A stretch of 64,000 bases of DNA from Roseimicrobium gellanilyticum (GTDB taxonomy: Bacteria > Verrucomicrobiota > Verrucomicrobiia > Verrucomicrobiales > Verrucomicrobiaceae), in assembly GCF_003315205.1 (NCBI RefSeq), contig NZ_QNRR01000001.1, positions 744,001 to 808,000 on the forward strand. The letters are read 5' to 3'. Positions 52,582-60,840 of the stretch are shown here, piece by piece. Every line of letters begins with the position of its first letter. The first letter of the stretch is position 1. The notes under the pieces are model-generated. The model was not told where the DNA came from. It did not search any database and was given only the letters and a program-made list of their open reading frames with translations. The translations under genes were made by a program, and so were the position numbers.

Positions 52582-53784
52582 ATGACTCCCCAGGAACTTG
52601 ATGCTCTGGCCTCGGACGTGGTGCAGCGTGCGCCGTACGAAGCAGCTGAACTGCTTGAGGCGCAGAAGGATGAGGATGCCATTGCGATCCTGGAGATCAT
52701 CAATCCGCTCGTCGGTCAGCAAATCCTGAGGGAACTGGATGACCGTCGCCGCAGCGAGCTCATCGCTGCCGCGCCCGTGGATAAGGCACGGCAGTGGATG
52801 AAGAACCAGGAGTATCCCGAGGACAGCGTGGGCTGGCTCATGGAGCCTCCGGTGGCCGTCTTCCGACCACACATGACGGTGCGTGAGACCATTGAGGCCA
52901 TGCGCAAGCTCACGAAGAAGGCCTTCATCACCTACGGGTATGTCGCGGACGAATCCAACAAGCTCGTGGGTGTGCTCGTGTTTCGTGACCTCATGCTCGC
53001 GTCTCCCGACAAGAAGCTGAGCGAGGTGATGTATCCGAACATCTTCTGGCTCAATCCGGAGATGGCGCTCACGGATGCGATGAAGAGCACGCTCAATCGT
53101 CACTTCCCTGTGTATCCTGTGTGCGATGAAGAAGGCCACCTGCTGGGCCTTGTGCGAGGGCAGTCGCTCTTTGAAGCGCGCGCCATCGAACTCTCCGCAC
53201 AGCCCGGTACCATGGTGGGTGTGCATGAAGAAGAACGCCTCGCCACTCCGGTGAAGCGCAGCTTCTGGATGCGGCACCCGTGGTTGCAGTTCAACTTGCT
53301 CACCGCCTTCATTGCCGGCGCTGTCGTTGGCTTGTTTGAGCACACCTTGGACCGCGTGGTGATTCTCGCGGCATTTCTTCCTATCCTCGCAGGACAGAGT
53401 GGCAATACGGGGTGTCAGGCGCTCGCGGTCACTCTGCGCGGTCTGACGCTCGGAGATCTGAAGACCGGCGAGGAGCGAAAGCTCTTCTTCAAGGAAGCGA
53501 TGCTGGGCATTGCGAATGGAGCCATCGTAGGACTCGTCGCAGCCATTGGGATGTTCGTCTACGCGAAGACCCAGAGTAATCCCGCTGCCCTGATGCTCGG
53601 TGTGGTGGTCTGGTTCTCCATGGTGGCAAGTTGTGTGGTCAGCGGCCTTGCGGGCGCGACCATCCCGCTGGTTCTTCGCAAATTCGGCTTCGACCCCGCC
53701 ACCGCTTCCAGCATCTTCCTCACCACCGCCACGGACGTGGTAAGCATGGGTACGTTCCTGGGGCTGGCGACGATCCTCATCTAA
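52582..53784 (+). CDS. mgtE: magnesium transporter MgtE
   Basis: The 400-aa channel has an N-terminal helical domain of MgtE type (residues to about 75). CBS domains follow at about 80-205 (DSVGWLMEPPVAVFRPHMTVRETIEAMRK, FWLNPEMALTDAMKSTLNRHFPVYPVCDEEGHLLGLVRG), then about five membrane spans from residue 225 on. The pore motif region AFLPILAGQSGNTGCQALAVTLRGLTLGD is typical of MgtE. It imports Mg2+ and is gated by intracellular Mg2+. Length slightly below the usual 450, with a short N domain. Its stop codon overlaps a palindromic repeat. Confidence 0.93.
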   Translation: MTPQELDALASDVVQRAPYEAAELLEAQKDEDAIAILEIINPLVGQQILRELDDRRRSELIAAAPVDKARQWMKNQEYPEDSVGWLMEPPVAVFRPHMTVRETIEAMRKLTKKAFITYGYVADESNKLVGVLVFRDLMLASPDKKLSEVMYPNIFWLNPEMALTDAMKSTLNRHFPVYPVCDEEGHLLGLVRGQSLFEARAIELSAQPGTMVGVHEEERLATPVKRSFWMRHPWLQFNLLTAFIAGAVVGLFEHTLDRVVILAAFLPILAGQSGNTGCQALAVTLRGLTLGDLKTGEERKLFFKEAMLGIANGAIVGLVAAIGMFVYAKTQSNPAALMLGVVVWFSMVASCVVSGLAGATIPLVLRKFGFDPATASSIFLTTATDVVSMGTFLGLATILI

Positions 53785-53857
53785 CGTAGCTCGCGAGTCC
53801 CTTCGCGAGTGTATTTCATACGGCATAAACTTCGCGAAGGGACTCGCGAGCTACGTT
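53783..53857. repeat. palindrome overlapping the mgtE stop (family C, second copy)
   Basis: The left arm 53783-53810 (AACGTAGCTCGCGAGTCCC...) and the inverted right arm 53829-53857 match except for one extra T. Spacer 18 bases. It begins within the TAA stop of mgtE, exactly as family C begins after the dehydrogenase stop at 35865. Same family as that copy. Confidence 0.8.
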
Positions 53858-53867
53858 GTCAGCCTCC

Positions 53868-54034
53868 AGAAAGTAGTCCGCCGAGCCTCGGCGGTCAGAT
53901 GGTGAGACGTTCCAGCGAGAACCATCGCTCTTGAGATGGAGACGTCATGTGGTTGAAAACTTTCGGGTACGGGGCAGAGGGAATTGTCAGGGGACACGCC
54001 GACCCTGCCGCCGAAGCTCGGCGGACTACTTTCT
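53868..54034. repeat. 167-bp inverted repeat overlapping peroxiredoxin stop (family D)
   Basis: Arms 53868-53894 and 54008-54034 are inverses at 26 of 27 positions (AGAAAGTAGTCCGCCGAGC...), with 113 unique bases between. The right arm contains the peroxiredoxin stop codon (54026-54028) and its last codons. It adjoins the family C copy, so this gap has two different palindromic elements end to end. Confidence 0.75.
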
Positions 54035-54547
54035 CAACTCCCGCACCACCTTCAGCACATCCGCCGCCTGCTCGGACGTGGACGCCTTCGCATCGTGCCA
54101 GATCACCTTGCCGTCCTTGATCAAAAACGCCTGACGTGACGCCAGCCCAATCAGCGGAATCTTCTTCACCTTAAACGCTTCGAGCACCTTGCCATCCGGG
54201 TCCGCGAGAATGGTGAACGGCAGCTTCTTGTTCTCCACAAACTTCTTCTGTGCCTCCACATCATCCGTGCTCACACCGAAGACCTTGATGCCCTCCTTCG
54301 TGAGGTCCTCATAGGCATCCCTCAGACTGCACGCCTGCGCCGTGCAACCCGGTGTGCCGGACTTCGGGTAGAAATACACCAGCGTCAGCCCCTTGGCATA
54401 CTCCTCCTCCAGTTTCACCGTCTTTCCATTCTGATCCTGCGCTTCCACCTTCGGAGCCTCATAGGGCTCCACCAGTTTTCCTTCCGAAGCAGAGGCGAAG
54501 AACGAACCAAACAAGCTCATGGCGGCGATCAGGATGAAGAGTTTCAC
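54026..54547 (-). CDS. secreted peroxiredoxin (AhpC/TSA, BCP-like)
   Basis: The protein has about 173 residues from GTG 54547, giving signal peptide VKLFILIAAMSLFGSFFASASE. The redox motif is YFYPKSGTPGCTAQACSLRD, with the catalytic cysteines in PGCTAQAC (bacterioferritin comigratory protein type, two Cys four apart plus one). FGVSTDDVEAQKKFVENKKLPFTILADPDGKV is conserved. It detoxifies peroxides outside the cytoplasm. The longer frame upstream is encoded by the family E repeat, so the GTG start is preferred. Confidence 0.85.
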   Translation of the reverse strand: MKLFILIAAMSLFGSFFASASEGKLVEPYEAPKVEAQDQNGKTVKLEEEYAKGLTLVYFYPKSGTPGCTAQACSLRDAYEDLTKEGIKVFGVSTDDVEAQKKFVENKKLPFTILADPDGKVLEAFKVKKIPLIGLASRQAFLIKDGKVIWHDAKASTSEQAADVLKVVRELRK

Positions 54548-54655
54548 GATGGGTTGAAACGGATACGAACGCCGTTCTCGATTGGATTTGGTGCCAGGTT
54601 CCATGGAAAAAGACACTTCTTCCTCCGAACATAGGCTGGCACCTTTTTCAACACG

Positions 54656-54765
54656 CGACGGCCCTGGGAGCGCTGGCCTCTGGCCGGCGTATTTGCGTTG
54701 CAACGTCCCTCAGCGTGCAAGCTTCGAACACGCCGGCCGGAGGCCAGCGCTCCCAGGGCCGCGTC
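54656..54765. repeat. 110-bp inverted repeat (family E)
   Basis: Cores 54660-54690 (GGCCCTGGGAGCGCTGGCC...) and 54730-54760 are inverses with one mismatch, flanked by short related bases. It lies upstream of the peroxiredoxin start and close to the DUF1501 stop. No coding function. Confidence 0.75.
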
Positions 54766-54780
54766 CGACACTCTTCCCAC

Positions 54781-56250
54781 TCACGCCAGAATCCCCTTCA
54801 CCACATGCGCTTCCTCCACACCGGTGAGGCGCTGATCCAGCCCCTGGAATTTGTAGGTGAAGCGTGAGTGCTCAATCCCCATCAGGTGCAGGATGGTGGC
54901 ATTCAAATCATTGATGTGCACCGGGTCCTTCACGATGTTGTAGCTGAAATCATCCGTCTCGCCGTACACGGTGCCGCCCTTCACACCGGCGCCGGCCATC
55001 CACATGCAGAAGTTGCGAGGATGGTGATCGCGTCCGTAGTTGTCCTTGGTAAGTGTGCCCTGTGAGTACACGGTACGGCCGAATTCACCACCCCACACCA
55101 CCAGGGTGTCATCCAGCAGGCCACGCTGCTTGAGATCCTTCACCAACGCCGCGCAGGCCTGCTCCGTATCCATGCACTGCGCCTTGATATTCTTCGGCAG
55201 GCCGCTGTGCTGGTCCCAGCCGCGGTGCAGAATCTGCACCACACGCGTGCCGCGCTCCACGAGTCGGCGGGCAAGCAGTGCACTGGAGGCGAATGAACCC
55301 ATGCGCTTCACATCCGGGCCGTACATGTTGAGCGTCGCTTCGCTCTCGTCGCTCAAGTCCGTGAGCCCCGGCACGCTGGTCTGCATGCGGAAGGCCATTT
55401 CGTACTGCGCGATGCGCGTCTGGATTTCCGGATCGCCGAAGCGCTCGAAGTTGCGCTGGTTCAGCTTGTTCAGTGCATCCAGCATGGTGCGGCGGTCGCT
55501 GCCATCCACGCCCGGAGGATTCTTGATGAAGAGCACCGGGTCACCCTGCCCACGTAGCGCGACGCCATTGAAGCTGGTCGGCAGGAAGCCGCTGCTCCAC
55601 ATGCGGGTGAAGAGCGCCTGCGCATTTCCCGTGGCGGGGAACGTGGGCGTGAAGACCACGAACGATGGCAGGTCATTGCTCACGCTGCCCAGGCCATAGC
55701 TGATCCACGAGCCAATGCTCGGCTTCCCGGGCACTTCACTCCCGGTCATTACAAACGTGCAGGCCGGGTCATGGTTGATGGCACTGGTGTGCACTGAGCG
55801 CACCATGGCGATGTCATCCGCGATGTGCTGGATGTTCGGCACCAACTCGCTCATCCACATGCCGCTCTTCCCGCATTGGGAGAAATTGAACATGCTAGGC
55901 GCTACCGGCAGCCTCGACTGGCCGCTCGTCATCGTCGTGATACGCTGTCCGTTGCGCACGCTCTCCGGCAGATCCTTGTCAAAGTACTGCTGCAACTGCG
56001 GCTTGTAGTCGAACAGATCCAGTTGCGACGGCGCGCCGTTCATGTGCAGGTAGATGAGCCGCTTCGCCTTCGGCGCAAAATGCGGGAAGCCCGGCAGCGG
56101 CTGATGCACTTGGGCGGATGCAGGCTCTGCAGCACCCAGCATGCGCTCACCCATGAGCGTGCTCAGCGCGAGCCCACCCAGACGCAATCCGGCACCTTGG
56201 AAAAACTGGCGGCGGGTCTGGGAAATGTGGAAATCGAGGGCGGTATTCAT
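54781..56250 (-). CDS. DUF1501 family protein with Tat signal
   Basis: The 489-aa protein begins with a twin-arginine signal ([10 protein letters not shown] at residues 12-21). DUF1501 motifs follow: [72 protein letters not shown] and [24 protein letters not shown]1501 belongs to the alkaline phosphatase/sulfatase superfamily. Its genes nearly always sit with DUF1549/DUF1553 cytochrome genes in Planctomycetes and Verrucomicrobia, as here. Substrate unknown. Confidence 0.92.
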   Translation of the reverse strand: MNTALDFHISQTRRQFFQGAGLRLGGLALSTLMGERMLGAAEPASAQVHQPLPGFPHFAPKAKRLIYLHMNGAPSQLDLFDYKPQLQQYFDKDLPESVRNGQRITTMTSGQSRLPVAPSMFNFSQCGKSGMWMSELVPNIQHIADDIAMVRSVHTSAINHDPACTFVMTGSEVPGKPSIGSWISYGLGSVSNDLPSFVVFTPTFPATGNAQALFTRMWSSGFLPTSFNGVALRGQGDPVLFIKNPPGVDGSDRRTMLDALNKLNQRNFERFGDPEIQTRIAQYEMAFRMQTSVPGLTDLSDESEATLNMYGPDVKRMGSFASSALLARRLVERGTRVVQILHRGWDQHSGLPKNIKAQCMDTEQACAALVKDLKQRGLLDDTLVVWGGEFGRTVYSQGTLTKDNYGRDHHPRNFCMWMAGAGVKGGTVYGETDDFSYNIVKDPVHINDLNATILHLMGIEHSRFTYKFQGLDQRLTGVEEAHVVKGILA

Positions 56251-56299
56251 GAATGAAGTTTCCAGTGAACAGTGTTCGGTCTTCAGGCGTTGGCTTTGT

Positions 56300-56410
56300 T
56301 CATCCGAGTTTGTTGCCGAGCGGCGTGCAGAGCATCAGGAAGAGAAAGATCGCCGCGAGGATCATCACGACGAGTTCAACAATCCTGAGTGTAAGTTTGA
56401 GTGTCTTCAT
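56300..56410 (-). CDS. 36-aa single-span membrane peptide between DUF1553 and DUF1501 genes
   Basis: An ATG at 56410, preceded by GAAGAGACA, opens a 36-codon frame ending TGA at 56300-56302. [20 protein letters not shown] is followed by a further hydrophobic run and [10 protein letters not shown]. About 20 hydrophobic residues would span the membrane. It lies between the DUF1553 stop (56460) and the DUF1501 start (56250) on the same strand, the expected place for an accessory subunit. It is too short for automatic ORF lists. No homologue known to me. Confidence 0.5.
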   Translation of the reverse strand: MKTLKLTLRIVELVVMILAAIFLFLMLCTPLGNKLG

Positions 56411-56459
56411 TGTCTCTTCTCAAAGGCTCGCGAGTAGCCGCTCATCTCGTGTTCCTCAT

Positions 56460-59400
56460 TCAGTTCTTCGTCACCGTCTCATCCAGATTCAGCAACAGAT
56501 TCGCGATCATCGTGTAAGCCGCGAGATCACCCACATTCAGCTTCTCATCACTCTTGCTCTCACCATAGGTGACCACCTGCTTCGCAGCTTCGGCATTCGC
56601 CTGATACCTGGCGAGGTGCTGTTTCAGCGCCTCTTCCACGAGCGCCAGTTCCTCAGGCAGCGGCCTGCGTGAAGTCGTCACACGCCACGCCCACGTGATG
56701 CGCTCCTGCGCGGTCGCTCCACCCTCCTTCAGCATGCGTTGCGCGAGCTGCCGCGCCGCTTCGAAGTGCTGCACGTCATTCATGAGCTGCAGCGCCTGCA
56801 GCGGTGTATTGCTGCGCTCGCGGCGTGTGCAGGACTGCTCACGGTTCGGCGCATCGAAGGTGGTCATGAAGGGTGGGGGAGCGGTGCGCTTCAGGAAGGT
56901 GTAGAGGCTGCGGCGATAGAGCGCGTTGCCGGAGTCCTGCTTGTACTCGCGCGTGTTGCTGCCGCCAAAGCCGACGGGCTCCCAGATGTTCGGTGGCTGG
57001 TAGGGCTTCACACCCTTGCCGCCCATGGTGGGATCCATGAGGCCGCTGACGAAGAGGGCGTTGTCGCGCAGCACTTCCGCATCCAGACGGAAGCGAGGTC
57101 CACGCGCATACAGACGGTTTTCGGGATCCTTCGCCAGCAGGGCAGGCGTCACCTTCGTGCTCTGTTTGTAGGTCTCGCTGCAGACGAGAGTCTTCACCAG
57201 CGCCTTCACATCCCAGCCGCTCTCCATGAAGGTCACGGACAACCAATCGAGCAGTTCCGGATGACTCGGCGGTTCGCCCTGGGAGCCGAAGTCCGCGCTG
57301 GTCTTCACCAGACCCGTGCCAAAGAACTGCTGCCAGAAACGATTCACCGACACGCGTGAGGTAAGTGGGTGCTCGCGGCTCACCAGCCAGTTCGCGAAGT
57401 CGAGGCGGTTGTAATTGCCCGCATCTTTCTTCGGCAGCGGCGGTAGCGCGGCAGGCACACCACGGGTCACTTTTTCACCGGGTTTGTCATACTGGCCGCG
57501 TTCCATCACGAAGGTCTCACGCGGCGTTTCCATGTCGCGCATCACAAAGGTGATGGGCACCGTGGCCTCCACCTTCTTCTTCTCCTCTTCGATGGGAGCC
57601 CTCTCCGCCAGCATGGGTGCCATGATCTCCTGAGCTCCCACGTAGAGATTGCCCAGCCAGAACTCCTTGATGCGCTTCAGTTCCGCTTCGTTCCATTCCG
57701 CGCGCTTTTTGCCACGCACAATGTTGCGCAGATCCTCCGGCAGCGCTTCCACACGACGTCCTTGGTTCTGATTTGCCCATACATCGAATGACCATGCAGG
57801 GTCCTTCGCAGGATCCACGCGGGACTTCACGCCCAGCTTGTCCCAGTACACCGTGCCGTCGAACTGCGTGAAGGCGTATCCATTTACCTTGGTGCCGGCT
57901 TTCAGGCCCATGCGGTCTGCCACGATCTCCAGTTTCACCCATTTCCCGGCGGCAGGCAGGGCTCCCATGGAGACCTTTTCCGTAGACTTCGGTTTGCCGA
58001 ACGGAATCAGATCCTCCGCACCCCACACGGCGCGATGCAGCCAGTTCGTGGTGTGGAACTGCACCATGATGGTCTTCGGCGGATTCTGCGGATCGAGGTA
58101 GCAGTGCACAAAGATGCGGCCGTTCTGCGGCACCACGTACTCCACACCACCGTTGAAGAAGTCCTGCTCCAGTCCCTTCGCGGCACGCTTCAAGGCCGCG
58201 CCCCCGCTGAAGACCTGGCCACCTTCATTGGTGCTCACGATGCAGAGCGGCGCGCCACTGGCCTGTGGCTTGGCCGCGGGCGGGAAACCATCTTCAAACC
58301 ACACCACCTCGGATTCCTGCACAGACGGCGGAGGCTGCACGCTTGAGGGATCCTTGTAGTCCATCTTCGCGATGGTCTCCTTGATGCGGTTCTGCACGCC
58401 AGCGATCTTCTGCTCCAGTTCCTTGAGCTTCGTCTCCTGCTCCGCATTGGTGAGCTTCATGATCGGGGGGGTATCGATCTTGTTGCCGTCCATGGGAGGA
58501 TCCGCTGCCGAGTTGAAGAAGGCGTACATCGAGTAGAACTCCTTCTGCGAAAGCGGGTCGAACTTGTGATCATGGCACACCGCGCAGCCAGCCGTGAGCC
58601 CCATCCACACCTCCACCGCCGTGGAAGTGCGATCCACCGCATAGCGGAAGACGAACTCTTCATTGATGCTGCCGCCTTCGCTCGTGGTCACATTGCAGCG
58701 ATTGAAGCCTGACGCGATGTCCTGCTCGCGGGTCGGATTCGGCAGCAGGTCGCCCGCAAGCTGCCAGCGAGTGAAGTCATCGAAGTGCAGATTGTCATTG
58801 AAGGCCTTCACCACCCAGTCGCGGTAGGGCCACATGGAGCGTTCATTGTCCAGGTGCAGGCCGTGGGTGTCGGCATAGCGGGCGAGGTCCAGCCAGTGCC
58901 GGCCCATGTGCTCGCCATAGCGTGACGACTTGAGGAGGCGATCCACCACGCGTTCGTAGGCTTGGGGTGAGTTGTCGGCGAGGAAGGCATCTACCTCCTC
59001 CGGCGTAGGCGACAGTCCCGTGAGATCCAGAGTCACGCGCCGGATGAGCGTCTCTTTGTCCGCCTCGGGATTCTGCTTCAGGCCTTCTTCCGCGAGCCGT
59101 GCGTTGATGAAGGCATCGATGGGATTGGCTGCCGATTTGAGATCTGAAATCTGAGATTTCAAATTGGGTACCGGAGGCAGCGAGGGAGTGATGAAACTCC
59201 AGTGCTGCTGGTATTCTGCGCCTTCTTCAATCCAGCGTTTCAGGATCTCGCGTTGCTGGGGAGTGAGCTTCTTGTGCGAATCCGCCGGCGGCATCAGGTC
59301 ATCTGGATCCGTGGTGATGATGCGCTGCCACACGCTGCTCGCGTCCGGACTGCCGGGCTTGATGGGCTGCGCTCCATCCTTGTCGGCCTTGTAGGCGCCT

Positions 59401-59594
59401 TCGGGAACATCGAGCCGCAGGTCTGCCTTTCGCTTCTTGGCATCGAAGCCATGGCACGCAAAGCAGTTGTCAGACAGGATGGGCCGCACATCCCGATTGA
59501 AGTTAATCTTCCCGGCAGCCTGCGCATGATGAGCTGGTACAAGGAGGGCGGTCAGCGCAAGGCATGACGCGAGCGGTGGGAAGAAGGTCTTCAT
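56460..59594 (-). CDS. cytochrome c / DUF1549 / DUF1553 secreted protein
   Basis: The protein has 1044 residues from ATG 59594, with a signal peptide. A PSCyt1-type cytochrome c domain at about 30-125 carries the CFACHG heme motif (Cys44, Cys47, His48). DUF1549 (NPIDAFINARLAEEGLKQNPEADKETLIRRVTLDLTGLSPT, HMGRHWLDLARYADTHG) follows. After a beta-rich insertion of about 200 residues (LamG-like) comes DUF1553 (SREHPLTSRVSVNRFWQQFFGTGLVKTSADFGSQGEPPSHPELLDWL). Such proteins are abundant in Planctomycetes and Verrucomicrobia and act with DUF1501 partners, possibly on polysaccharides or methylated sugars. A short repeat is encoded in frame at 59134-59164. Confidence 0.93.
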   Translation of the reverse strand: MKTFFPPLASCLALTALLVPAHHAQAAGKINFNRDVRPILSDNCFACHGFDAKKRKADLRLDVPEGAYKADKDGAQPIKPGSPDASSVWQRIITTDPDDLMPPADSHKKLTPQQREILKRWIEEGAEYQQHWSFITPSLPPVPNLKSQISDLKSAANPIDAFINARLAEEGLKQNPEADKETLIRRVTLDLTGLSPTPEEVDAFLADNSPQAYERVVDRLLKSSRYGEHMGRHWLDLARYADTHGLHLDNERSMWPYRDWVVKAFNDNLHFDDFTRWQLAGDLLPNPTREQDIASGFNRCNVTTSEGGSINEEFVFRYAVDRTSTAVEVWMGLTAGCAVCHDHKFDPLSQKEFYSMYAFFNSAADPPMDGNKIDTPPIMKLTNAEQETKLKELEQKIAGVQNRIKETIAKMDYKDPSSVQPPPSVQESEVVWFEDGFPPAAKPQASGAPLCIVSTNEGGQVFSGGAALKRAAKGLEQDFFNGGVEYVVPQNGRIFVHCYLDPQNPPKTIMVQFHTTNWLHRAVWGAEDLIPFGKPKSTEKVSMGALPAAGKWVKLEIVADRMGLKAGTKVNGYAFTQFDGTVYWDKLGVKSRVDPAKDPAWSFDVWANQNQGRRVEALPEDLRNIVRGKKRAEWNEAELKRIKEFWLGNLYVGAQEIMAPMLAERAPIEEEKKKVEATVPITFVMRDMETPRETFVMERGQYDKPGEKVTRGVPAALPPLPKKDAGNYNRLDFANWLVSREHPLTSRVSVNRFWQQFFGTGLVKTSADFGSQGEPPSHPELLDWLSVTFMESGWDVKALVKTLVCSETYKQSTKVTPALLAKDPENRLYARGPRFRLDAEVLRDNALFVSGLMDPTMGGKGVKPYQPPNIWEPVGFGGSNTREYKQDSGNALYRRSLYTFLKRTAPPPFMTTFDAPNREQSCTRRERSNTPLQALQLMNDVQHFEAARQLAQRMLKEGGATAQERITWAWRVTTSRRPLPEELALVEEALKQHLARYQANAEAAKQVVTYGESKSDEKLNVGDLAAYTMIANLLLNLDETVTKN
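59134..59164. repeat. TCTGAAATCTGAGATTTCAAAT-type repeat in frame within a CDS
   Basis: The linker between the cytochrome and DUF1549 domains is encoded by a run of TTTGAGAT/TCTGAAAT units, read as NLKSQISDLKSAAN on the coding strand. The units recall the simple repeats seen between genes in such genomes. Confidence 0.6.
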
Positions 59595-59769
59595 GCGGTC
59601 GGCGTAGAAGGCAGATCGGAGCACCAGCGTTTACGAGGGAGCCAACCCCTCTCTTACCTCGGGGTCATGGGTGCAGGCTCATCGACAAGGATAGCACACC
59701 AAGCGCAGCAGCATTTTCCATGGAGGGGTCTCTCCTGTGCGGCCATGCCTTTTGCATCTGGGCACGAAA

Positions 59770-59844
59770 AAAGCGAACCCGCTGGGTTGACTCTAGGAAA
59801 AAAACCCCCAAAACCTAGAGGACAATGATCAGCGGGTTCGCTTT
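59770..59844. other. nested hairpin structure in divergent intergenic region
   Basis: A perfect 15-bp outer stem (AAAGCGAACCCGCTG at 59770-59784 with CAGCGGGTTCGCTTT at 59830-59844) encloses a 7-bp inner stem (CTCTAGG at 59791-59797 with CCTAGAG at 59814-59820). The inner loop is A/C-only (16 bases). The outer and inner stems are joined by GGTTGA and GACAATGAT. It lies in the 338-base gap between the divergent DUF1553 and L,D-transpeptidase-like genes; nothing else is visible in that gap. Confidence 0.7.
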
Positions 59845-59932
59845 GTGGGAAATTATGCCCAGCCAATTCCTTCTGCAAAGAAAAATCGGATGTACCCCCC
59901 AGTTATTTTCAAACATTTGCCCCGAATTGACT

Positions 59933-60691
59933 GTGCATGGTGATTACAAAGTAAAATTTCGGCCGATCTTGCTCAGCGTCTGTCTGGCAATTTTGGGTTT
60001 CACAGAGGCCTCCGCTCAGGTTCCGAGTCAGGCTCGGCAGCTCATCGTGGCCGTAGCGCCAGAGTGGAATTCCATGAGGGCGACTCTCCAGTGTTGGGAG
60101 CGTGAGTCTGCCGGTGCGGCGTGGAAGCCCGCGTTCAAATCGCCCTGGCCCGTGCTCTTGGGAAAGAAGGGAATGGCTTGGGGACGAGGCGTTTCCACAC
60201 CATCTGACTCGTCTATTCCCTGGAAGGTCGAGAAGGATGGCAAGGCTCCGGCAGGCCTTTTCGAGTTGGGTCGATTGCATGGTTATGCTGCGCGTCCCCC
60301 TCAGGGCGCGGTATGGCCCTACCTTCAGGTGGGCCCTTATGATGCCTGGGTGGATGATCCACGCCTCCCTCATTACAACCAGCATGTCCGGGTCGATCCT
60401 CAGAATATCCCCCCGTGGTTCGAGAGCCAGCGCATGAGACTAGGTGATGCCGCTTACAAGTGGCTGCTGGAAATCCGACACAATACCAATCCTCCACAGG
60501 CTGGTTACGGCAGCGCCATCTTCTTCCATGTGCGCCGCGGCCCCGATCGTCCCAGCGCCGGGTGCACCACGATGGCGGTGGAGAATTTGGAAGCCATGAT
60601 CAAATGGATCCGGGAGGAGAAGCGACCATACTACGTACTGCTTCCCAAAGCAGAATATGACAAGCTGAGAAAGTCGTGGGGACTGCCGTGA
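59933..60691 (+). CDS. secreted L,D-transpeptidase-like (YkuD) protein
   Basis: The protein has about 252 residues from GTG 59933; ATG 59855 and 59825 are alternatives. It has a signal peptide (FRPILLSVCLAILGFTEASA). The catalytic pattern GSAIFFHVRRGPDRPSAGCTTMAVENL keeps the H and S-x-GC order of YkuD-type L,D-transpeptidases. It would cross-link peptidoglycan or act on short peptides in the periplasm. The frame before 59900 runs through the nested hairpin, so the earlier starts are less likely. Confidence 0.75.
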   Translation: MHGDYKVKFRPILLSVCLAILGFTEASAQVPSQARQLIVAVAPEWNSMRATLQCWERESAGAAWKPAFKSPWPVLLGKKGMAWGRGVSTPSDSSIPWKVEKDGKAPAGLFELGRLHGYAARPPQGAVWPYLQVGPYDAWVDDPRLPHYNQHVRVDPQNIPPWFESQRMRLGDAAYKWLLEIRHNTNPPQAGYGSAIFFHVRRGPDRPSAGCTTMAVENLEAMIKWIREEKRPYYVLLPKAEYDKLRKSWGLP

Positions 60692-60840
60692 TGCGCAGAC
60701 TTCTCTCCCTCCCATCATCGAAAGTGACCCAATGCATCGGAGAGAATTGATGCAGTGATCCCGAATTTGCGCTGCGGACTGATGCTTCTCGCAGTCGAAA
60801 AAAAACGCCATCAGGACATCGCGGGTTGCCATGGGAGATC

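Noticed and set aside
59770-59844. Integron attC site
   Set aside because: The terminal boxes do not match RYYYAAC/GTTRRRY and no integrase is nearby; the stems are fully paired, without the extrahelical bases of attC.
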